From Clostridium mobile (GTDB lineage: Bacteria; Bacillota; Clostridia; Clostridiales; Clostridiaceae): a stretch of DNA of 64,000 bases. Shown here piece after piece: positions 58,303 to 64,000 of this stretch; within the stretch, counting starts at the first letter, position 1; each line of letters begins with the position of its first letter. Made by a program: the position numbers and the translations under genes. The stretch is from contig NZ_JAHLQF010000004.1 in assembly GCF_018918285.1 (NCBI RefSeq), positions 496,001-560,000 on the forward strand, read 5' to 3'. Below the pieces are notes generated by a model. The model was not told the DNA's origin. It did no database searches and saw only the letters and a list, made by a program, of their open reading frames with translations.

Positions 58303-58635
58303 TTACTTACTTATTTTTTTCTTTTCCATTAAAAATTTATTATGAACATCCTTTAAAGCTACAATTAGAGCTTTCTGGGCAGTACCTAAAAATCTATTAT
58401 TTATTTCATTAATCATATGATCTAAATCACTTATTAAGTTGTATCCAACAAGTATAGACTTTATGAAATCAGAGGTCACATTGCTAATGGCATTACATGT
58501 TATGTCTATTATCTCACCATTATCTATATTAATTATTAATCCAAGAAAAAAGCCATTATACATAATTGTAATTGGATCTGTACTATTTGCTCTAGATATT
58601 CCTGTAATATATATAGTATTTTTTTCATAATTCAT
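58303..58635 (-). CDS. DUF3870 family protein
   Basis: 110 residues from ATG 58635 (AAGGAG 9 nt upstream). Matches the DUF3870 pattern: YITGISRANSTDPITIMYNG near the N-terminus, GEIIDITCNAISNVTSDFIK and FLGTAQKALIVALKDVHNKF. The family is a small cytoplasmic domain of unknown function, often alone in clostridia and related anaerobes. The upstream ATG at 58683 would translate a tandem repeat and has no ribosome site. Followed in phase by an open frame (see 58060-58302). Confidence 0.75.
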   Translation of the reverse strand: MNYEKNTIYITGISRANSTDPITIMYNGFFLGLIINIDNGEIIDITCNAISNVTSDFIKSILVGYNLISDLDHMINEINNRFLGTAQKALIVALKDVHNKFLMEKKKISK

Positions 58636-58650
58636 ACAGTACCACTCCTT

Positions 58651-58680
58651 AAATTTATATATTCGAAATTTATATATTCG
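58651..58680. repeat. tandem 15-bp direct repeat upstream of DUF3870 gene
   Basis: AAATTTATATATTCG repeated twice without a gap (58651-58665, 58666-58680), between the ribosome site and the presumed promoter. Confidence 0.8.
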
Positions 58681-58738
58681 CACTAATTAGATTATACAAC
58701 ATTTTCAATAAATAAGAGCAACAATTATATTATATCAA

Positions 58739-58780
58739 AAAATTCAGACTGTTAAATATAAAATTAACAGTCTGAATTTT
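58739..58780 (-). terminator. murI terminator
   Basis: 17-bp perfect stem (58739-58755 / 58764-58780), 8-nt loop. Confidence 0.85.
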
Positions 58781-58809
58781 CAATATAACGATATTGCATA
58801 ACTCAATTA

Positions 58810-59595
58810 CTAATCGTTGTATTGTATTATTTCTTGTGGCAATTCTAATTGTAGCATGCCCATTATTGTATGATATTTATCTTCATCCCCTGTAGTATAT
58901 ACCTTAAAGGCTTTACTTTCTTCTTCTTTTAACCATTGTTTTTCTTCTAGATATTCCTTCATAGCCTCTGCTTGTTGGAAAGCCGGATTAATAAAGTTAA
59001 TTTCTGGATAACATTCTTCAAATATATCCTTTACTATTGGATAATGAGTACATCCTAGTATTACTGTATCTACACTTTCTTTTTCCAAAATACTATTAAC
59101 ATGAGTTCTTATTATTTCCTTAACTTCTATTCTATCTATCTTTCCGCTATCTACTATAGCCGCAAGCTCTCCTGAGCCTTTTCCATAAACTTTAATATCC
59201 CCTAACATTTTATCATAATATCCACTATTTACTGTAAAATTAGTTGCTATTAATCCAACTTTTTCTTTTCTTAATACATTTCTAATGTTGTCCACTACTG
59301 GATCAATAACTTTTATTATCTTAACATCATAATCATCACTTATAAGATCTATAATGGTGGAAATTGTATTACATGCCACCCCGATAACTTTTACGTTTTG
59401 GCTAATTAAAAATTCGATCATTCTTCTAGTAAGACTTATAATTTCTTCTTGACTCTTGTTTCCATATGGCACATTCTTGTTATCACCAAAATATATTATA
59501 TTTTCCTTTGGTAGCAACCTTTGAAGCTCTTTTACAGTAGTAAGTCCTCCTACTCCTGAATCTAACACCCCTATTGGACTGTTTTTTGTTATCAT
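58810..59595 (-). CDS. murI: glutamate racemase
   Basis: 261 residues. Interconverts L- and D-glutamate for peptidoglycan. Catalytic cysteines in VACNT (Cys75) and GCTHYP (Cys182); N-terminal GVLDSGVGGLTTVKE and YFGDNKNVPYG are diagnostic. ATG 59595 lies 10 nt after GGAGG. Transcription starts about 145 nt upstream, and the leader contains a terminator, so expression is probably controlled by attenuation. Confidence 0.96.
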   Translation of the reverse strand: MITKNSPIGVLDSGVGGLTTVKELQRLLPKENIIYFGDNKNVPYGNKSQEEIISLTRRMIEFLISQNVKVIGVACNTISTIIDLISDDYDVKIIKVIDPVVDNIRNVLRKEKVGLIATNFTVNSGYYDKMLGDIKVYGKGSGELAAIVDSGKIDRIEVKEIIRTHVNSILEKESVDTVILGCTHYPIVKDIFEECYPEINFINPAFQQAEAMKEYLEEKQWLKEEESKAFKVYTTGDEDKYHTIMGMLQLELPQEIIQYND

Positions 59596-59611
59596 TATAA
59601 ATCAACCTCCA

Positions 59612-59717
59612 CAAAAAATTAAAGCCGGTTCTCCCTTTTAGGAGAAAACCGGCTTCATTATATTTTTATATACAAAATTTATATACACTAAGTTTGTATA
59701 CCAATATAATGAACGGT
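59612..59717 (-). promoter_or_regulatory. attenuator-like leader of murI
   Basis: Terminator: AAGCCGGTT/AACCGGCTT stem (59655-59647 / 59630-59622) extended by CTCC/GGAG after a TT bulge, then TAATTTTTTG. Antiterminator: ACCGTTCATTATATT (59717-59703) can pair with AATATAATGAA plus CGGT (59664-59654 and 59651-59648, 2-nt bulge), consuming the terminator left arm. A 6-bp hairpin (GTGAAT/ATTCAC) and a 7-bp hairpin (ATACAAA/TTTTGTAT) lie upstream and within. No known riboswitch consensus was recognised. Confidence 0.6.
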
Positions 59718-59746
59718 GAATATTAAATTCACTCTCATTTAAAAAT

Positions 59747-59775
59747 ATTTTAACAAATATGACGCAGCTTGTCAA
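59747..59775 (-). promoter_or_regulatory. murI promoter
   Basis: TTGACA (59775-59770), 17 nt, TAAAAT (59752-59747). Confidence 0.7.
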
Positions 59776-59864
59776 TATTTTTTCTTTTTATTATTTTTTC
59801 TGAATATTTTTCGACAATTGTATAAATATATATATTAAATTAATAATTTATAGGAGTGTGGAAA

Positions 59865-60506
59865 ATGAAAATTACCTGGTTGGGCCATTCTTCCTTTATT
59901 ATAGAAGATTGCAAAGGAAGAAAATTACTTACAGATCCTTTTAATGATTCCATAGGATATGAGGTCTTTAAAGGAGATATAGATGTTGTAACTATTAGTC
60001 ATCAACACTTTGATCACAATTATAAAGATAATATCAATTCTGAAAAAGTTGCTGTAGTGGAGAAGGTGGGATTTTTTAATCCCTGCGATATTCCTATACA
60101 GGGCATACCTTCCTATCACGACAAGGACCAAGGTACGAAAAGAGGAGAAAATATAGTATACCTATTTCAAATGGATGGTTACAAACTTTGTCATTTAGGA
60201 GATTTAGGTCACCTTTTATCAAAAGAAGATATATCAAAAATTGGAGGCGTTGACGTACTATTTATACCTATAGGAGGGAATTATACCATAAACGGTAAGG
60301 AAGCTTTTCAAATAACTAAAACAATAAAAAGCCATGTAATTATACCTATGCATTATAAAACTCCAGACTTATCCTTTCCCTTAGAAGGATTGGAAGTTTT
60401 TCTAAAGTACATAAAGAAAGGTAAACGTATAAATAGCAATTCTATCGAGCTGACTGATGATCTAAAGAAACTTGATGGAGAATTATTAATATTAGATTAT
60501 AAATAA
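59865..60506 (+). CDS. UlaG-like metal-dependent hydrolase (MBL fold)
   Basis: 213 residues from ATG 59865 (AGGAG 8 nt upstream). Metallo-beta-lactamase fold of the UlaG/YtkL branch: ITWLGHSSFII, metal motif SHQHFDHN, CHLGDLGH, IPIGGNYTI and IIPMHYKT. Likely a cytoplasmic Zn or Mn hydrolase acting on a small substrate; specificity unknown. Divergent from murI and convergent with the ArsR gene. Confidence 0.85.
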   Translation: MKITWLGHSSFIIEDCKGRKLLTDPFNDSIGYEVFKGDIDVVTISHQHFDHNYKDNINSEKVAVVEKVGFFNPCDIPIQGIPSYHDKDQGTKRGENIVYLFQMDGYKLCHLGDLGHLLSKEDISKIGGVDVLFIPIGGNYTINGKEAFQITKTIKSHVIIPMHYKTPDLSFPLEGLEVFLKYIKKGKRINSNSIELTDDLKKLDGELLILDYK

Positions 60507-60511
60507 AAAAT

Positions 60512-60553
60512 AAACCTTAGTTTAATTGAATTTTTTCTCTTAAACTAAGGTTT
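60512..60553. terminator. bidirectional terminator between convergent genes
   Basis: 14-bp perfect stem AAACCTTAGTTTAA / TTAAACTAAGGTTT (60512-60525 / 60540-60553). Confidence 0.85.
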
Positions 60554-60564
60554 TACAATTAATT

Positions 60565-60930
60565 TTAGTTATGTTCAACATGAGTTAAACCAGCATTAAA
60601 AATCTCACCTATATGCTCATCATCCAGGGAATAAAATACGGTTTTTCCCTCTTTTCTGAACTTAACAAGTCTTGCAGATTTAAGAATTCTAAGTTGATGA
60701 GATATTGAAGACTGGCTCATACCCAATACATCTGCAATGTCGCAAACACACAATTCTTTTTTAAAAAGAGCATATATTATCTTAATTCTTGTATAGTCTC
60801 CTAAAACTTTGAATAAATCGGATAGCCTTGTAAATGTCTCATTATCTAACATATTTTTCTTAACACAGCTAACACAATCGTCATGAACATCACAACAGTT
60901 GCAAACCTCTATTTCTTCAAGTTCTCTCAT
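60565..60930 (-). CDS. ArsR/SmtB family metal sensor with two metal-site motifs
   Basis: 121 residues. Winged helix with recognition helix MSQSSISHQLRIL. N-terminal cysteines 10, 12, 13, 19 and 22 plus Cys61 and Cys63 (ELCVCDIAD) resemble the CadC thiolate site for Cd/Pb. The C-terminal helix has D104-x-H106, x10, H117, x2, H120, the zinc site of SmtB/CzrA. Represses a target until metal binds. No metal transporter is adjacent, so its regulated gene may be elsewhere or only itself. Confidence 0.9.
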   Translation of the reverse strand: MRELEEIEVCNCCDVHDDCVSCVKKNMLDNETFTRLSDLFKVLGDYTRIKIIYALFKKELCVCDIADVLGMSQSSISHQLRILKSARLVKFRKEGKTVFYSLDDEHIGEIFNAGLTHVEHN

Positions 60931-61003
60931 TTTTTCACCACCCTTAGATCAGTTGCTTTATCATTGTACTATCCTCTGACTAATTTCCTTTTATTATATA
61001 CTC

Positions 61004-61032
61004 ATTATATAGTTTATAATTTATTTATTCAA
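61004..61032 (-). promoter_or_regulatory. promoter of the ArsR gene
   Basis: TTGAAT (61032-61027), 17 nt, TATAAT (61009-61004), overlapping the end of the upstream gene. Confidence 0.6.
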
Positions 61033-63200
61033 CTTAATAGAGGTACTTTATTCTGTTCATGATTATTTATAGTCTCAATTATTAAATCTAAACATTGAGT
61101 AAATAATATTATAATTTCTCCTTCTATTGCCCTATCCATGGCATATATTATTGCATCTTCCTCTTTGTAAATAATCTCTAAACTATTTATGTCAAATCCT
61201 TTTGATATAACTCCTTCTTTTATTAAACTAGCGGACTCTCCCTTTTTTCTACCTCTTAGATCAAACTGCTCTCTTATTATTATATGATCACTATACTTGG
61301 CAGATATTTCTCCTAGTTCTTTTATGTATCTGTCCATCCTATCTCCAGGAGCAGCTATTATTGAGGTTATTCTATTAGGATTAAATTCCTTAGCTAAATT
61401 AAATACTTCTTCAAAGGCTTCTCCATTATGTCCATAATCTAAAATAATCTTATATTTATTCATGTTTATTATATTTTGCCTTCCAGGATTTAAATATAGA
61501 TCACACTCTAAATTACCTATTATATCTATAATTTTTTCAATATTTCCATGTATATAGTAAGTTGCTGCTAGTGAAGAAATTATATTTAAGATATTACTTT
61601 TAGACTTTCCATAATAAGTGAATGGGATTTTTCTTACGTTTATAATCTTACTTTCAATACCATTTTTACAATGTATTATATAATCATCCCTTACATAAAA
61701 GGCTTCCCTACCTTCTTTTATGTGTTCCTCTATCAATGGATTTTTTTCTAAATCATACAAGCATATGCCTATATCATTTCTACAAGAAAATAAATGGGAT
61801 AATTCCTGTTGAGCTTTTAATATAGCCTTTCCTCCCATTTCTAATTCTTTTATAATTACTGACTTAGTGTTAATTAATTTATCCATATCCTCTGTCCCCT
61901 CCATGCCTACATGATCTTCAGATATGGATGTTATAATACCTATATTCCCTCCTTCGTAGCCTAACCCATTTCGTCCTATGCCTCCTCTTGCCGTTTCTAA
62001 TACAGCTATTTCCACTTTTTCATTAGTTAAAATCTCTCTTGCACTTAAAAATCCTGTAGTATCTCCATCTCTAATTTTCTCATTTCCTATAAATATACCT
62101 TCTGTTGAGGCCAATCCTGTCACATAGCCAAGTCTTTTAAATATATTATAAATTAACCTTGCTGTAGTTGTCTTACCATTTGATCCAGTTATTGATATTA
62201 TGGGTATGGCTCCAACTTCATTCTTTATGTTTTGTAGAAAAAACTTTATTATATCATTTTTTATATTAGTCAGTTCATCTTTTATATTAAACACGCATCC
62301 CAAATCTCTTACCTTTAATGCGTTATTTTTCTCATCTTCATAGAAATCTATATACATAAATTCAATTCTAAAAATCTTATATATACTATTTATTAGTTCC
62401 CTAAGCCCTAACCCTTCATTTACTCTTTCATACTCTCCATTTGTATTTATTTTAAACACTTTGTTATTTCTACCTTTATAGCTAATTACTCTGTAACTTA
62501 TGTCTCCATTATAAGCTAGGGCATATCCATAAGAATTAATGATATTATTCACAACAGTCATCAACTCTTCAGTATTTTTACAATTAATATCTATATTATA
62601 ATCTTTCGAATAATTACATATATTTATTGGATATTGTATATCCATAATATCTTCCTCTATTAAATTATATAGCTTTTTCATCTCTACTCTAGGAAGATTG
62701 TTATATCTTAATAATCCATATAAAGTATCTCTGTTTTTACTTCTGATTACCATTGGATCATTTTCATAGCTCTGATATTCATCACTTATAATTATAGATC
62801 TTCGCCCATAGCCTAATTGATATAATCCTTCTGAAAGCTCAATTGTTGGAATTCCCTCATCTTTAGCTAAATCTATAATTGTAAAAGTAAATTTATCTTG
62901 AAATAGCTTTTTAATCTTATCTCCAACTTTCTTCACACTAGAATTTTCATCCATTATATTGTAAATTATATATCTACATAAATTCTCTCTTTTATAGGTA
63001 GCCCAAATAATATATCCTTCCTCTTCCTCCTCTATTTCTATTATTTTTTCATCATATCCAATATATTTGTATACTCCTAAATATTTTTTCATAAATTCAT
63101 TTAAATCTACTTTATTAGTAGATTTAACTTTTATTTTCACTAAACTTTTTATACCCTTAATATTGTTTCCTTCAAAAAAATTTATAAAAGAAATATGCAT
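61029..63200 (-). CDS. cyanophycin synthetase paralogue with intact Mur-ligase but ruined ATP-grasp domain
   Basis: 723 residues from ATG 63200 (GGTG 5 nt upstream). C-terminal Mur-ligase-like part is close to CphA: ITGSNGKTTTARLI near 337, GDTTGFLSAREILTNE, AVLETARGGIGRNGLGYE, SISEDHVGMEG, ILDYGHNGEAFE and AAPGDRMDRYI. The N-terminal part still aligns (IPTIELSEGLYQLGYGRRS with CphA IPYIRIGEGSIFQLGYGSTS), but the ATP-grasp KPRFGNQGKGV is replaced by ICNYSKDYNIDI and the EVNAAPG block is gone. It may act only in the arginine-adding type of step, or on another acceptor. Confidence 0.85.
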   Translation of the reverse strand: MHISFINFFEGNNIKGIKSLVKIKVKSTNKVDLNEFMKKYLGVYKYIGYDEKIIEIEEEEEGYIIWATYKRENLCRYIIYNIMDENSSVKKVGDKIKKLFQDKFTFTIIDLAKDEGIPTIELSEGLYQLGYGRRSIIISDEYQSYENDPMVIRSKNRDTLYGLLRYNNLPRVEMKKLYNLIEEDIMDIQYPINICNYSKDYNIDINCKNTEELMTVVNNIINSYGYALAYNGDISYRVISYKGRNNKVFKINTNGEYERVNEGLGLRELINSIYKIFRIEFMYIDFYEDEKNNALKVRDLGCVFNIKDELTNIKNDIIKFFLQNIKNEVGAIPIISITGSNGKTTTARLIYNIFKRLGYVTGLASTEGIFIGNEKIRDGDTTGFLSAREILTNEKVEIAVLETARGGIGRNGLGYEGGNIGIITSISEDHVGMEGTEDMDKLINTKSVIIKELEMGGKAILKAQQELSHLFSCRNDIGICLYDLEKNPLIEEHIKEGREAFYVRDDYIIHCKNGIESKIINVRKIPFTYYGKSKSNILNIISSLAATYYIHGNIEKIIDIIGNLECDLYLNPGRQNIINMNKYKIILDYGHNGEAFEEVFNLAKEFNPNRITSIIAAPGDRMDRYIKELGEISAKYSDHIIIREQFDLRGRKKGESASLIKEGVISKGFDINSLEIIYKEEDAIIYAMDRAIEGEIIILFTQCLDLIIETINNHEQNKVPLLS

Positions 63201-63272
63201 AATTTCACCATCCTCAAAAACCATAATAATATAGGTTCTTAATTTACAAGAGAAATTATGCATATTAAAATT

Positions 63273-63785
63273 TTAAACTTCCTCGTATAATATAATATGT
63301 TTTAGTAATACACTTTCCTTCACATCAATTATCCTTTGATTACTTGAGCCTTTGTATTTTAAATGGTGGCTGTATTTATCCATCTCAAATCTACCGTCTA
63401 CTAGTATATCAATATTATCTAATAGCTCTTTCCACCCATTATTTTTATCTAAATGTTCAATTATATATTCAAAAGTATATCCCGTATAGCACCAAATATT
63501 AAGGCCCTCTTTTTTTAAAAGATACGCTAATTCACTTAGATTTTCGGCTTGCTCAAAAGGTTCTCCCCCAGAAAAAGTAATTCCTTTTATTAATGGCATA
63601 TTGCTCTCTACTCTCTTAACAATATCCTTTATATTAGCCTTTTCTCCATAATCAAATCCCTGCATGGCTACATTATGACATCCTGGACAATGATGATTAC
63701 AGCCGGACAAAAACAATACAGCTCTTAACCCTTTACCATTTACCAAAGAGTTATCTAAAAACCCTGCAACTTGAAGTTCCTTCAT
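63273..63785 (-). CDS. nrdG: anaerobic ribonucleotide reductase activating protein
   Basis: About 170 residues from ATG 63785 (AAAGGTG upstream), one base after the nrdD stop. Radical SAM cysteines 29, 33 and 36 in SGCNHHCPGCHN, then GITFSGGEPFEQAENL. NrdG generates the glycyl radical on NrdD so that anaerobic cells can make deoxynucleotides. Co-transcribed with nrdD. Confidence 0.95.
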   Translation of the reverse strand: MKELQVAGFLDNSLVNGKGLRAVLFLSGCNHHCPGCHNVAMQGFDYGEKANIKDIVKRVESNMPLIKGITFSGGEPFEQAENLSELAYLLKKEGLNIWCYTGYTFEYIIEHLDKNNGWKELLDNIDILVDGRFEMDKYSHHLKYKGSSNQRIIDVKESVLLKHIILYEEV

Positions 63786-63786
63786 A

Positions 63787-64000
63787 TTACTCACCTTTAT
63801 TGTAGAATTTAATTCCATTAGTGTGTGATATTCTATCACTTCTTTCTGCCACTTTTCCACTTCCAAATCTTTCATCTAAACTTAAATATCCTGTAACTCT
63901 TGAAATACCCTGTATATTTAAACTTCCACATTTATTACACTTGCACTCATTATTGCTTAAATACGTGCCACAATCTCTACAGTATTTTATGTGAAAGTTT
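63787..64000 (-). CDS. nrdD: anaerobic ribonucleoside-triphosphate reductase, C-terminal fragment
   Basis: Last 70 codons only; the gene continues past base 64000. The C-terminal zinc cysteines (YCRDCG and CKCNKCG) and the glycyl-radical motif RVTGYLS are seen before the stop TAA at 63787. It catalyses reduction of NTPs to dNTPs under anaerobic conditions. Confidence 0.93.
   Translation of the reverse strand, partial: NFHIKYCRDCGTYLSNNECKCNKCGSLNIQGISRVTGYLSLDERFGSGKVAERSDRISHTNGIKFYNKGE

Noticed and set aside
58651-58680. CRISPR-like repeat
   Set aside because: Only two copies with no spacer.
61010-61028. ArsR operator palindrome in its promoter
   Set aside because: No convincing dyad of the usual 12-2-12 type could be found by eye.

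Overview
The window is about 64 kb of AT-rich DNA with dense coding, strong AGGAGG-type ribosome binding sites, compact intrinsic terminators and many endospore genes. It fits a spore-forming, anaerobic Firmicute, most likely a Clostridium of the C. botulinum / C. acetobutylicum type. Evidence for this includes spoIIR, sipL, yabG, ypeB, a ger receptor operon, cotS-like genes, cyanophycin genes beside spore genes, anaerobic nrdDG and a type 2 ileS beside a ccpA-like gene. I see no tRNA, rRNA, CRISPR array, insertion sequence or prophage. Nearly all genes lie on the minus strand; the exceptions are four + strand genes (7159, 22252, 26362, 59865).

Layout. 1-5445: rho start, pyrG, small conserved genes, a PP-loop thiolation enzyme and ddl. 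5563-13000: spore germination and signalling (ypeB, a diacylglycerol glycosyltransferase-like gene, spoIIR with a good sigma-F promoter, and an A-B-C germination receptor operon led by a small two-helix protein). 13203-21002: ispE, cphA, cphB, sipL, veg, yabG, a local order resembling the Bacillus yabG-veg-sspF-ispE block but with cyanophycin genes and sipL in place of sspF. 21111-27486: a spore-coat cluster of three CotS-type kinase-fold proteins, one degenerate CotS relative and two family 4 glycosyltransferases.

27496-32123: a tight operon of a DNA glycosylase, larC, larE, larB (nickel-pincer cofactor synthesis, no larA in view) and an orphan solute-binding lipoprotein. 32371-34406: a TetR-controlled MATE exporter. 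34557-45805: a nucleoside uptake and salvage operon (BMP lipoprotein, NupOPQ-type ABC transporter, two nucleoside hydrolases, an amidohydrolase/deaminase, an ADP-ribosylglycohydrolase, a LacI regulator and ribokinase), headed by a promoter followed by paired AAACGTTT operators. 46046-56100: manC, a large Upf1-like helicase with a Vsr-like tail, a ccpA-like regulator, and ileS behind a T-box. 56100-64000: a tandem amidase with one dead domain, a DUF3870 gene, murI behind an attenuator-like leader, an MBL-fold hydrolase, an ArsR metal sensor, a CphA paralogue with a ruined ATP-grasp domain, and nrdG/nrdD.

The most notable observations are: (1) the murI leader, where a terminator and a mutually exclusive antiterminator can be drawn; (2) a free-standing + strand small-RNA gene between sipL and veg with promoter and terminator; (3) the second cyanophycin-synthetase-like protein lacking ATP-grasp residues; (4) several degenerate partner domains (dead amidase, degenerate CotS, apparently inactive nuclease tail); and (5) a 25-bp hairpin that buries the manC ribosome binding site.
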